NCBI GenBank assembly: GCA_963170055.1
Contig: CAUJGJ010000397.1
Coordinates: forward strand, 1,330,001 to 1,387,500
Direction of reading: 5' to 3'
DNA: 57,500 bases
Origin: Halisarca cf. caerulea
Lineage: Eukaryota > Porifera > Demospongiae > Chondrillida > Halisarcidae
Shown: piece after piece, positions 22,612-33,092 of the stretch
Position numbering within the stretch: position 1 is the stretch's first letter
Layout: each line of letters starts with the position of its first letter
Made by a program: the position numbers and the translations under genes
The notes under the pieces: model-generated
Told to the model about the DNA's origin: nothing
What the model saw: only the letters and a program-made list of their open reading frames with translations
Database searches by the model: none

Positions 22612-23958
22612 TTAATAGTTTATTGCTCGTATATCTGTAAAGAAAGGGTGTGAGAATATATAAAACATAAAATTATATATATATGTATATATAAACATGT
22701 AGACTTTGTGTACATATAATGTGCTAACTTACTATGGGTCACACATTGACCCTGGCGCTGAGGAGGCGGAGGAGGAAGAGGCCGCGTTGGTGACAGCATG
22801 CTCCTTTCGCGCCTCCTGCAGCGCCGTTCCTTTTGAAGTTGGTTACGCTGTATGTGAGAAAAAGATGTATCTGTTGAACAAAACTACAGAGATTTAAAAT
22901 TGTACTTACAATGCGAAAAATTTCCTGATCTTTTTCATTTTTCTAGAGGGGACAGTGGGTGTGCATAAAACACACGCTAATAAGGACACACACACACACA
23001 CACACCATACACACACACGTGCACACACACACACACACACATACACACACAACGAATTTTACTTACAACTTTTTCAATTTCATCATCTTTCTCCTTTTTC
23101 TATTATGTATAGAGAAGAAGAGAGCAAATTTGATATTTATATATGCACACACATATATACACACACACACACACAACGAATTTTACTTACAACTTTTTCA
23201 ATTTCATCATCTTTCTCCTTTTTCTATTATGTATAGTGAAGAAGAGAGCAAATGTGATATTTATATATGCACACACATACATACACACACACATACAATG
23301 AATTTTACTTACAACTGTTTCAATTTCATCAACCTTTTCTTTTGTCTATTATGCATGTATAGAGAAGAAGAGAGCCAATTTGATATTCATATTTGCACAC
23401 ACATACATACACACACACAACGAATTTTACTTACAACTTTTTCAATTTCATCAACCTTTTCTTTTGTCTATTATGCATGTATAGAGAAAAAGAGAGCCAA
23501 TTTGATATTCATATATGCACACACATATGTACACACGCACACACACACACACATGTACACACGTACACACACATGCATGTGCGCACACATGCACATGCAC
23601 ACACATGCGCGTACACACGTACACATATATACATGTGCACACACACACATGCACACTATAAATGTTCAAACACATGCATATGTACACAAAAGTTAAACAA
23701 GTCTATTACTGTCAATAGGTACATTGTTCACCAATATTGAACTCACTAGTAGTTCCTTCTCCACTGATGCTTTTCTCTCCTGTGAACATGAAGATATAAC
23801 ATAATTTATAACAGAGGACATTACAGGAATACACTAATACTCACATGCATGTAGAAAAAAAACAGGCATGTAAAAACATATATCGAATAACAAGATACAT
23901 TCTAATCTTATGCAAGTCATGCAGGTTCTCTTACATTGTAGTCTTTCTTGACTTTCAT
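22612..23958 (-). CDS. Predicted coiled-coil protein built from 33-nt microexons
   Basis: Nine exons with GT-AG borders and one consistent frame: 23958-23935 (starts with ATG), 23779-23747, 23467-23435, 23345-23313, 23223-23191, 23099-23067, 22942-22910, 22847-22733 and 22634-22612 (TAA). Total 360 nt, giving 119 residues. Exons two to seven are each exactly 33 nt, phase 0, and encode 11-residue charged units such as KKEKDDEIEKV and TKEKVDEIETV, a strong coiled-coil or helix pattern. The next exon is basic, then proline-rich (KERRCRRRERS, PLPPPPPQRQG). No family was recognised. It may be the end of a longer gene that includes the 24.1-24.6 kb exons, although the phases do not join simply. Confidence 0.5.
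23030..23520 (-). repeat. Four tandem copies of a 122-124-bp unit: microexon plus CA-rich intron
   Basis: Units start 122-124 bp apart (exon starts at 23067, 23191, 23313 and 23435). Each has acceptor, 33-nt exon, donor GTAAGT and an intron containing (CA)n and TATATGCACACAC. Exon sequence is the best kept part. A fifth, diverged 33-nt exon lies at 22910-22942. Confidence 0.85.
23522..23690. repeat. CA-rich tract with CACATGCAC and CACACGTAC variants
   Basis: A degenerate alternating purine/pyrimidine tract lying in an intron of the predicted gene at 22.6-24.0 kb. Confidence 0.8.
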
Positions 23959-24082
23959 CTACAAACAATTGGAAATACAAGAATATAATATAAGAATAAA
24001 TTTGATTTATTAAAGTTAAAACCACTGATTTATAACACAAAAACAAAGTATTGCCATGCAAGGTGAGAAGTTCATTTTTAAT

Positions 24083-24640
24083 AATTTTGTGAGCCTGCAA
24101 GAACAAGGAGATGCATGGCATTGAATATAAGTCGTAAACTTACATATATCCATACACATGTTGAAAATATTCCCTACAACAGAGAATAAAGTAAATTAAT
24201 CACTATGCAAACGTACAGAGTGTAAAACTCTTACCATTAACCCCGAGAAAAAACTTGGGATCAATAGTTGCCGCAACAAGTGTATTGCTGCTGCAACCAA
24301 CATCTATTTGTGTGAAAAGTAGAATAATGTATACAGCGAAATTCAAAATAAAAACATATTATACACTTTTAACGTTGTAGTAGGCTTTGAACGTACCACA
24401 AAAACGAGAGAGATTTGGAGCTCCATTGCCAAGGCCAGCCGCAAATGAAATAAAATCCCGCGGAGAATGCGCGCGCGATGGAATTTCAGACATTTCGTAC
24501 CTGTTCTTCATTGAAAAGCCGTTGTCAACTGGTCCTTCGATCGTCTTTGTATTCCTCTGTGTTTGTAAGCGCATTTCTCGGGTTTGACAAAGTCTTGTAA
24601 TACTGCAGAGCATGTTAAGCAAGTTTTTGTTCCTTTTCAT
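24083..24640 (-). CDS. Predicted four-exon protein, unknown
   Basis: Exon 1 from ATG at 24640 (MKRNKNLLNMLCSITRLCQ) to 24397, donor GTACGT. Exon 2 24303-24235, donor GTAAGAG. Exon 3 24173-24144, donor GTAAGT. Exon 4 from about 24097 to a TAA near 24083. The frame joins across the first three introns and includes HSPRDFISFAAGLGNGAPNL and NTLVAATIDPKFFLGVNG. Exons this short, each with good splice signals, suggest a real gene, but I do not recognise it. It may connect to the microexon gene downstream through alternative splicing. The palindromic element at 24709 sits just upstream in the likely promoter. Confidence 0.35.
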
Positions 24641-24708
24641 GCATTGTGCGGCGGAATAGTTGCATAACCATTCATTGCAGTCACAGGTTGATAGTTGCGA
24701 CAGAACAC

Positions 24709-24783
24709 TAGTCTCGCATAGCCAGACCCCACTTGCCCACACACGTCATGTGTGGGCGAGTAGGGTCTGGCTACGCGAGACTA
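24709..24783. mobile_element. 75-bp palindromic MITE with 9-bp target duplication
   Basis: TAGTCTCGC...GCGAGACTA forms a nearly perfect inverted repeat over its whole length (stem includes AGCCAGACCC and GCCCACACA). ACAGAACAC flanks it at 24700-24708 and 24784-24792. A fragment of the same end (CTAGTCTCGCGTAGCCA) occurs at 42898. Confidence 0.88.
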
Positions 24784-24792
24784 ACAGAACAC

Positions 24793-25632
24793 GTTGGCCA
24801 CGGGGCTGTGATATATTGCTAGGACTAGTATTATACAGACATTTAGTTTCGTTGGGTGTCGTTCTTCAGTCGTCTGTGCCTTGGTAAGGTTTGTACCTTT
24901 ACGTGTGGAGGTGGTATGTGTCTTTGTGTGTATTTGTGGGGTGTGATTTCCTTTGTTACTAGACTACAGTGTCTCAGTGTGCCTTTGTAAGCTTTACTGA
25001 TGTTTAGAGACAGCATGTGTAGATTGTGTGTATACATTGCTTTGTAGGAGTGTGGTGTGTGTGACGTGTGTTTACAATGGGGAAAGTGTGTGTGCGGATT
25101 TGTGAGTTTATGTATGTAGGATTAAGTGGAACAAGGCCTGTAACGTTTGTTTAAGGTGCCCAGCCATGGGGTAAAGTGGAGTAACTTAGGAACACACAGG
25201 TAAGTTAGAACAGGGCCTGTATCCTTTGCTATGATTAAGCTGCCCAGCTATACTTACTCCTGCTGAACGCCCAATTTACGGAGATATTACTGGCCAAAAT
25301 TGTACCTGTAGTTTACTATTGACGCTGGTTTTACTATTAAAACAACAGCATGTTGCTGTTATGCACGAAGCCATCCATGAATGAATACCTCTTGATGGCA
25401 TTCTTTAGCTTTCATATTTTGTGAAGCACCTCTTGGTCAACAATGTAATATTGTTGAACGTGATAGTCTAACTTGAATGAATTAGATAGAAACCAAAACT
25501 GAACTTTTATGCAATTAGACTACATTTCCATGCAGACTCCAAGTCTGTACAGCTTTTGCAACGCCCCTGCTCAGAGTCCAGTTATTTGGGTCATCTTGCA
25601 AATGCATTTAGAGTAGTTATTGCCCATATAGA
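24793..25632. other. No gene recognised
   Basis: GT-rich words near 24900-25130; otherwise ordinary non-coding sequence. Confidence 0.4.
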
Positions 25633-25853
25633 TAAGGCGCGGGTCACACGACGTCTGATATCACGTCTACGTTCACGTTTGAGTTACGTTTTAGCGGTCA
25701 CATGACAAAATTTGAAACGTGGACGTGGACGTGATTGAAATGTGACGTGAACGTGGACGTGGTGATTGTTGCCAAGGCTACGTCCACGTTTTCTCTAAAC
25801 GTAGATTTGGTTGAAGTGCGAAGGTACTTTTTTGCCATTTCTTGTGAACGAAA

Positions 25854-26777
25854 ATGGACCAAAGCTTAAAGAAAGTTAAAGTCAAGTGGGATAATGCAGC
25901 TGAAAAGCAACTTATTGATATCTGGGCCGATCTTCTGACAGAACATTCGGGAAAGATGATTACACGCAAATCAAGGGAAAAGATAGCCACCACACGTCTG
26001 AATCAATACTTGCAAGAGGAGCTAGGAATAACAGAAAAGTACTCGGAGAGTGCCGTCCACAACAAAGTGGATAACTTCCTGAAAAAGGGAAAACAAATGT
26101 ATCTTACTTATCAAAAAAAAGGAGAAACAGGCAAGGGCTACACTAAAGATGATGTTGCCATCGATGAGGAAGCTGCCAAGCTTGCATGGCCTAACTTTTC
26201 TACCTTCTTTGCACGGTTCAAGGACCATCCATCGTTGGGTCCTGGTTCAGTTGAAGATGCAGCGATCACACCTGTGATCAGAGAAGAGATTGTCCCCAGT
26301 GACTCCGGGAGTACTGAAATACCCAACACACCAAGTACATCCAGGTGCCCTAGCAGGTCATCCAATAGAACAAGTGTGGATGGCAGCGATGATGATGATG
26401 ATGAAGTGATAGCTCTCGGTGAAGATGAAGACGACGATGAAGACAGTATTCCCACAAAGAAGAAGTTCAAGGCATCAACACCCATACCTCGTGTCAACAA
26501 GAAACGAAACCCTACATCCAATGCAGGACAGTTTCTTGTTGCTTTTGGTGAAATGCAAGCTGCTGCACAGCAACGGCAAATAGAGCATGAACAGAAGATG
26601 CAACAGACCAGTGTTTCCTTCCAGCAACAGTTGGAGCTGGATCGTGTTAAATTTGAAGCTCAGCTTGCCTCTACTCTGCAACAGCAGAATAATCAGTTCC
26701 AATTAAGTATGATGCAGCAAAACCAAGCTTTCCAAGCTGAGTTACTCAAGAAGTTGTTTGAAAAGAAAGACTGTTGA
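25854..26777 (+). CDS. Harbinger 1 Myb/SANT-like DNA-binding protein
   Basis: An intact 307-codon frame. Residues about 10-85 form a Myb/SANT-like trihelix (KWDNAAEKQLIDIWADLL ... TRLNQYLQEELGITEKYSES ... VHNKVDNFLKKGKQMY). A serine-rich linker, an acidic run (DGSDDDDDEVIALGEDEDDD), a nuclear-localisation-like PTKKKFK and a glutamine-rich coiled coil to the C-terminus follow. In this superfamily the Myb-like partner binds subterminal DNA and helps bring the nuclease into the nucleus; the same role is assumed here. Confidence 0.88.
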   Translation: MDQSLKKVKVKWDNAAEKQLIDIWADLLTEHSGKMITRKSREKIATTRLNQYLQEELGITEKYSESAVHNKVDNFLKKGKQMYLTYQKKGETGKGYTKDDVAIDEEAAKLAWPNFSTFFARFKDHPSLGPGSVEDAAITPVIREEIVPSDSGSTEIPNTPSTSRCPSRSSNRTSVDGSDDDDDEVIALGEDEDDDEDSIPTKKKFKASTPIPRVNKKRNPTSNAGQFLVAFGEMQAAAQQRQIEHEQKMQQTSVSFQQQLELDRVKFEAQLASTLQQQNNQFQLSMMQQNQAFQAELLKKLFEKKDC

Positions 26778-26932
26778 TTGTTTCGTTATAACTTGACTGT
26801 TATATTAACTATGCATAATGTAATGTTACAGTAATATTATGTAATAATTATAGTAAATACAATTCCACATGTTTAAGACTTATTCACACTATTGTGATAA
26901 TTGAATCAGTCACATATAATCACATCACAGTG

Positions 26933-28255
26933 TTAATGTGGAGCTGGTCTATGTTTATGAATGTGCTTGGCAAGTACTTCACGGATGTTAGAAGCTGCTC
27001 CAACTACTGCAGAAGTTTGTAAATGTGTTGGTGTGTTGCTGATATAGGCACTCTCATCTGGTAACCATCCATCTTCAAAAGTGCACTTGTGCCGCTCACA
27101 GATGTTGTGCAGTGCGCAACACACAACAGCTATTTTCCTGGCAAAAACAGGATCTCGTGTCGCACATCTTCCATCCATAATTCTCCAGCGCCCCTTCAAT
27201 CTACCAAAAGCTTGTTCCACAACCCTGCGTGTTCTTATTAAGCTGTAGTTAAAACTTCGTGCTTGTGGAGTCTGAGGAACATCATAACATTTCATACATA
27301 TTGCCTCCAGTGGAAATGCAGCATCAGCAACCAAAAAAGGTTTGATGGTATCACCTTCAATGGTCCGTTGTGGATGCCCAAGCCATTCACCTTGCTTTAT
27401 CCGCTTGTACATTTCACTATGCCTATATGTATAGGAGTCACCAACAGATCCTGGCCTGCCAGCATTCACAGATGTGAATATGCCTCTGGCATCCACACAT
27501 GCAAGCACGATGATGGCAATAAACTTTTTGTAACAAAAATATGTGTCTCCGTATTCTGTTGGTTTTTTAATACCCATAAAAGTGCCATCTAGTGCACCTG
27601 CACACATTGGTACACCACACAGATCTTCAAAATCAACCATCACTTGTTCAAGCTCTTGCCCAGTAGGAAAACGTATAGCTTCTGGTACCAGTCTCTGACG
27701 AAGCTCATCAACGAGGGTATGTACAATTGAAACAACGGTTGATTTTCCCACTGCATAGAGAGCTGCTAGCTCAGAATAGCTGCTCCCCTGTGCAAGCCAA
27801 TGCAACACTATTGCTAATCTTTTCCCAGGACTCAGTGGTCGTCTCATAGCCGTCTCTTGTTTCTTGAAAAACCTCCCATACCGTTGACATAGGTACCAGA
27901 AGGACTCCTTCGTCATCCTATAATGTTGTAGGTATTGCTTGTCCTCCCAATCATGATAAACCTTCCCCATCCGTCTCCACAGGTCGCACACGTCCTTCTC
28001 CCAGAATCCCTGATATCTAGGAGCTGCCCAGAACCTACGTGGTGAGCGCGAACTGCGTATTATCTCTTGGAACGGTGGCAATACAAGGATTGAAGTCCAT
28101 GAACTCCTGAACAAGTGTCCTCTTTTACTCCTGTAAGACGCTTCTCGCTCTAAAAGACAACATGCCCGCTGATAACGGCTTCTTCTTGAAAAGCGATTGT
28201 TAAAACGGCGAGATAGAAGCAAAAAGTACAATAGCAACAGAACACTTCCAGCCAT
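26933..28255 (-). CDS. Harbinger 1 DDE nuclease (HARBI1-like, DDE_Tnp_4)
   Basis: The ATG at 28255 (MAGSVLLLLYFLLLSRRF) was taken as start because the longer frame to 28297 has no ATG. It gives 440 residues. Shared features: RPLSPGKRLAIVLHWLAQGS, SYSELAALYAVGKSTV (HTH), CAGALDGTFMGI (first D), SVNAGRPGSVGDSYTY (second D) and RRVVEQAFGRLKGRW (E). This is the cut-and-paste transposase. No frame damage was seen. It converges on the Myb-like gene. Confidence 0.92.
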   Translation of the reverse strand: MAGSVLLLLYFLLLSRRFNNRFSRRSRYQRACCLLEREASYRSKRGHLFRSSWTSILVLPPFQEIIRSSRSPRRFWAAPRYQGFWEKDVCDLWRRMGKVYHDWEDKQYLQHYRMTKESFWYLCQRYGRFFKKQETAMRRPLSPGKRLAIVLHWLAQGSSYSELAALYAVGKSTVVSIVHTLVDELRQRLVPEAIRFPTGQELEQVMVDFEDLCGVPMCAGALDGTFMGIKKPTEYGDTYFCYKKFIAIIVLACVDARGIFTSVNAGRPGSVGDSYTYRHSEMYKRIKQGEWLGHPQRTIEGDTIKPFLVADAAFPLEAICMKCYDVPQTPQARSFNYSLIRTRRVVEQAFGRLKGRWRIMDGRCATRDPVFARKIAVVCCALHNICERHKCTFEDGWLPDESAYISNTPTHLQTSAVVGAASNIREVLAKHIHKHRPAPH

Positions 28256-28369
28256 TTTTTCCTTGTCACAAAAAATGCGTGTGACCGATGCAGTCACGTT
28301 CGCATTCGCTTACACAAACGACAACGTGAACGACAACGTGTCTATAAACGTCGTGTGACCTGTGCCTAA

Positions 28370-29269
28370 GGTGGTTGAAATTTAGAGTTCATGTTTGAGC
28401 AAACACTTGTAATGAGCCATTTGCATTTAATAAGCAATCCTATAGCCTATATAAGGGAAGAATACATGTCATTGGGGAGTATATGTTAGTCATGTCTATA
28501 CATCCATAGAACAAAGGCAAATGGCTAATCATTACACATTGAACCCCATATATAGGTAGTCAGTGCCACCTCAACCTTAAGTTTACACCACTCTGCAAAT
28601 TGAGTACAACTATAAAAGGTTGGGAATTATGGCACAGTATATCACCCTTTACATCCTGTACCTGCATATTATATTGGTACGCAGTATACATTTCTTCTAG
28701 TATTTGCTACCTTCATCGGTATGCAGTACCTTTTCCCATAGTACCTTCCTTTGGTACACAACTTCCAGAGCCTTTGATGGTAAACAGTACATTAGTATAT
28801 AGTCTCACATATTGGGCTATGCACATTGCACTGCCCAATGGAGACTTGCATAGATCACAATGATCATACTATTGACTACTTGTGGCCAATTTTGGATACC
28901 TTGTGCACCTTAGCATGGAAAAAATATTGCTATAACATGCTGACTATATTGATCTGCTGAAAGATCACATTGTATATTCTGTTCTTTATTCTATAGCTAC
29001 ACATTTAAGTGATTCTGGCGGATCACACAACGGTACACCTGTACCATTATATGTATAGCATTTTATTGCACCATTTTTATTTTGGATTGGAGGAGTTTTA
29101 CGGTCTCTTGCAGACCCTAGTTAAAACGAATCCAATCCTCTGGGATGCAAAGCATGCCTACCTCCTCGTGGTGCATTCTAGGACTACTATTATTATAGTA
29201 GTGCAGAATGGCATGCGTATTAACTTTTATTGAAATTGTCACTGTCATTTATAATTAATAAAACTGACT
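28370..29269. other. No gene recognised
   Basis: Imperfect repeats of a TTGGTACGCAGTA-like word occur near 28670-28800. No other feature. Confidence 0.4.
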
Positions 29270-29473
29270 AGATCATGATCCCAATATATTGTTTGGATTA
29301 TTGAATGCTAAAACTTGACACACACACACACACACACACACATTTTACTACACCACTACACAAAACCATGCATTTCTTACAGTGATCTTTCGAGTCCATT
29401 AGAAAGATTTCCAAGTGATTCGAGTTTCCAGGGCCGTAGGCGGCCCACGAGTTTTTTAAACTCGAATCACTTG
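29270..29473 (-). mobile_element. Hairpin element with CA/TG tract (copy F1)
   Basis: The compound hairpin at 29412-29473 starts CAAGTGATTCGAGTTTCC and ends AAACTCGAATCACTTG, with an inner GGGCCG..CGGCCC stem. Read on the minus strand it is followed by CACTTGGAAATC, GAAAGATC, GCATGGTTTTGTGTAG and (TG)n at 29319-29342. The same order is found on the plus strand at 46482-46810, so hairpin, body and microsatellite move together. Confidence 0.7.
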
Positions 29474-29491
29474 TTTGATTTATATTTCTAG

Positions 29492-32045
29492 TTTCAATGC
29501 AAGAGTGGACGGCTCACGTTGAACTTAGCACAATTCGATTGGAATGCCTCCGAACTTTCCATGAAATTCAGCTCGGTTCGAGATAATCAATCTTTTGTTG
29601 ACATGTGGAAGTCAATGTTTGAGACTGAAGTAGCTGGGGAGCAAGAGACTACCCCTGGCAGGCAACATTCTGAGGATCCTCAACCGCCACCACACAAAAA
29701 ATCCTGTGTGGTCAAGGATGGGATTGATGAAGGCATAGAGCAGAAAAGAGTTGGTAAGAAGTTAAAACTATAATTTTTACCTTTTGTAGTGAAATTTTGC
29801 CATAATAAAAACAATATGCATGCATTGTACAGGTTTCCTGGAAATTCCTGTGAGCGCTCTGTAGGTACCACTAAAAGGTTCCAGGCTACTTAGAGAACCT
29901 GACCCAACTTTCATCAGCAACCTTAAAGAACAAATTAGGAAGGACCCTCAGGGACCTGGAGCTGCACCTCTCGCACTATTGTGCCTGAGCAAAGGGTGGC
30001 CAGAGGACTTTAATGCCAAACACAAGTCTGTCTATAACTATGAAGTTCTAGGTGGTCTTCATACATACATGGCTAAGGCCCAGTTGACACAGGAGGCTCC
30101 TGAGATTAACTTTTACTCTACTGTTACTGGAGATGTATACGTTGGGTTGACTGATGATGAGGCACTTCGATTGGCACTAAGGCACAACCAGAACAGCCAC
30201 TTCACTCACAGAATTACTCACCGTGACTTGGTAAGTCTGAGTGTGTACATACAGTGGAACCTGTCTATTGTGGTCACTGTGTAATGCAGCCACCTGTCTA
30301 TACCAGCCACTAATTCTTCTCCGAATCAGCAGTATTGTATGGTGTTCTACCTCATTAAAGCAGCCACCTATCTATAACAGCCAAAAATTTTTTGCCCCAA
30401 TGATGACCGTATAGACAGGTTCCACTGTATATATCAGGTTTTAGGTGTTAATATGGATTTTTGCATTGATTCATGATGTCATCATGTCCCTGCTTCTTTG
30501 GTTGTAGCTTGTAACATGCTGTGCCAGACTTTACTCCATGGCCCGTAAAGATTACAATCAAGATGACACACCTCCAACAACCAGTTTGTGCAAACTTTCC
30601 ATTATCCCAGATGTAAGTGCAGCATCAGCATCTGCATGGTATCCAGCCTTAATATAGCTCACATTGGCTTTCCTTTCTTGCATAGAGTGTATCAAACACA
30701 CAGAGGGACTCCATTCTCCACCAAGCATCTCTCCCTAAACCAGTTTGGGATCTAGTGGTGCAAGTTATGGCCCTGTTTGAGAGAGGTGGCCTAAAGGATC
30801 AAAAACTTAACGCAAAACATCTCATAGCTAAGCCGGAATTTAAGCAGCAGTACCTGACACCTTTGAGGTCATTACCAACAGGAAACCAGATTGCCATTCT
30901 GCAGAAGGTAATGCACAAGCAAGCATCCTTGAATGAACTTAAGGTCCTGGCCAGGAATGCCAAGCAGCTGTGCACCCTCAAGACCCTCTTTATTCGTTTA
31001 ACGAACACATCAAACTGGGAGGAGGCCTCCCAGAAGTACCCCTATCAAGCAACTGTGATCTGTCCAAATCTGTTCCTCAGTCCTTCAAAGACTTCTGCCA
31101 TCATGTGGTTACTGCCAGCAGCAACCCAACTCCCACAACCAGTGACCACATCTACAATCATAACATTGATGGAGGACCAACATTGTCTGCAACAGTCATC
31201 GCATGCAAGGCTGCAGACATTTCTGGGGGTCTAATTCGTGACATCAATCCACATTTTTTTAGGAGTGGATCTAGCTATTATACGGGCTGAAGTATGTTTG
31301 TGTATTATTATTTTCAAGAAATACTTGCATTATCGTGTGCTATTTTCTACATGTAGAATGGTGACACTATTGAGGATATCGCCTATGGAATAAAGGAGAT
31401 CAACGTTGTTGCTGCAAAACTACTGTACAATGCAGTAATTGTTACTTCGTCACCATCCTTCTTTGACATGATGCAAGCATGGAAGTCATCATTTCCCACA
31501 GTATGTGAAACTGTATTATTTGCCCAAAAAACAATTCCTAAGAAAGGTACATATTTTAGAAATTGCACAAATATGTCATTTTCGTGATGCAATGCAACTA
31601 CTTCTATATAGGAAGCAACTCCTTGACAAATTGTGTCACAATGGCGTGCATTGCTCACCATGCTCATGACAACCAAGCTCATAGTGAGCATTTTAACTTC
31701 AGGGCAGATGATACAAGGTACAACTGCATCGATGTGACAAATGAGGGTGAAATTTTAACTTACCTGATGGAGCACTTTTGCCCAGAACATGGTACTATCT
31801 TTACATGTTTCAACACACCTGGTGAGTAATTACTATAGCTACATAGAGCAACATGACTGTATTAAATTTTTGTAGCCATTATTGCTGAGTATGTCATGGA
31901 CAAATCTCAACCACGTTTTTATGTAGGTGAAGCTGCGGTACTGGCGCTTAGCAGTGGTAGACACATTGTCTGCTTAGTTGACACCGAGCAGGAGCAAAAC
32001 AGCACATTTGGGCAAATCTCAGCACATTTTCAGGAAAAGCAGTGA
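29492..32045 (+). pseudogene. ParB-like plus methyltransferase-like multi-exon gene, frame-damaged
   Basis: Exons with GT-AG borders: 29492-29753, 29865-30230, 30508-30612, 30686 to about 31290, one starting near 31359, one near 31612-31821 and one 31875-32045. The second exon has the ParB/sulfiredoxin-like pattern LLREPDPTFISNLKEQ, YNYEVLGGLHTYMAKAQL, VYVGLTDDEALRLALRHNQN. The middle is helical (VWDLVVQVMALFERGGLKDQ). The last exons (YLMEHFCPEHGTIFTCFN, YVGEAAVLALSSGRHIVCLV) resemble the SAM-binding half of N4/N6-type DNA methyltransferases, but no DPPY-like motif is visible. Damage: phase does not join between exons 1 and 2, a frameshift near 31050-31090 and one extra T near 31258. The gene points to the right end of the giant element. 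Confidence 0.6.
30252..30427 (+). mobile_element. Tigger-type MITE inside an intron
   Basis: CAGTGGAACCTGTCTATTG at the left and its inverse ATAGACAGGTTCCACTG at the right are flanked by TA on each side. The ends resemble those of the full Tigger at 18.0-20.6 kb. No coding capacity. Confidence 0.88.
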
Positions 32046-32204
32046 TATTTTAAGCTATCTTGCATGGAGTATAAATGGTTACAAACTGCACATCATTGAA
32101 CACATTGGATTCATAATAAAGACAGGAACTAATCTGGAACTGTTGATAATTAACATGATCTTTGTTACACCATTTATCTATCCTATGCTGTACTGACATG
32201 CATG

Positions 32205-32560
32205 GTCTCAAAATTCAGTCCTAGGCTTAACCCGGGGTACCCAAATGTCAGGCACTTTATGAACTAGGGTCTCAAATTTGAGTCCCTAGTACAACCAGAG
32301 ATTCAAGGAATTGCAGATTTTTGTGAGCTAGTGTTTCAAATTTGAGTCCCTAGTACAACCAGGGATTCAAGGAATTACAGATTTTGTGAACTAGGGTTTC
32401 AAATTTGAGTCCCTAGTTCAACCGGGGATTCAAGGAATTACCGATTTTGTGAACTAGGTTTCAAATTTGAGTCCCTTGTTCAACTGGGGATTCATGAGTT
32501 AAAAAATTTTCTGAAATAAGATCTAAAATTTAAACCTTGGTTATAACAAGGACTCAAAAT
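32205..32560 (+). repeat. Right subterminal array of about 60-bp palindromic units
   Basis: Five to six units of the same palindrome-plus-spacer found at 12.44-12.87 kb, in the same orientation. The outer units are more diverged. Confidence 0.85.
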
Positions 32561-32729
32561 TAGAATTGTGTCAGTAACTGTATCACTCACAAAACGCCAT
32601 TATTTGCAGGTGCATTGGCTATCTTTGTTTTAGTGTATCATTTTTCCATATGCCATGCAGGCAGACACTCAAAGAATTGCAATTTCTGCCATTACCGCAA
32701 TAATGCACTCAAAATCAGTTTCATTTTAA
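32561..32729. other. Giant-element DNA between the right array and the piggyBac insertion
   Basis: Non-coding. It resumes at 35623 after the piggyBac, so array and right inverted repeat were about 230 bp apart before the insertion. Confidence 0.5.
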
Positions 32730-33092
32730 CCCCTTAACGTGCGCATACGCGTAAAAACGCGAGTACGTTACCGTGCGCAAGCCAATAAATTGGCTTGTCT
32801 CTGTGAGCGTGGATTAGGGTTTAGAACTTGGTTCAAAATCGTTTATAGGAAGACAATATCCCTAGCGAAGGCTTTGTACGATGGTTAAGTAGTTATATTT
32901 TAGATTCGTTCTAAATTCGCTAGCAACCAAGAAAGTTATTTTCTTGCGAAGATCGCTCGTTCGGAAAACGACAACAAACGCCGATAGTCTTAGTTTCTCC
33001 CGCATTTATTCTCCTTAAGGAAGGCGGGAAATAACAGTCTCGAAGCTATTGATGTTAAGTATCTGCATTTCTTTTGAAATCGCTTGTCAAAT

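Larger units (their letters stand above)
25636..28366. mobile_element. PIF/Harbinger DNA transposon 1, complete
   Basis: Terminal repeats GGCGCGGGTCACACGACGT (left) and, reverse-complemented, GGCACAGGTCACACGACGT (right) are flanked by TAA at 25633-25635 and 28367-28369, the TWA target of PIF/Harbinger. Subterminal zones carry repeated ACGTGGACGTG-like words. It holds the usual gene pair, a Myb/SANT-like protein and a DDE nuclease, convergent with a 155-bp gap. Length 2,731 bp; it looks intact and possibly autonomous. Confidence 0.93.

Noticed and set aside
23030..23520. CRISPR-like array
   Set aside because: Repeats are 122-124 bp, include CA microsatellite and lack unique spacers; the sequence is eukaryotic.
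22959..23696. A 245-codon plus-strand frame rich in His-Thr
   Set aside because: It runs through CA repeats on the strand opposite the microexon array; the periodic NEFYLQLFQFHH phrase is the antisense of the microexons.
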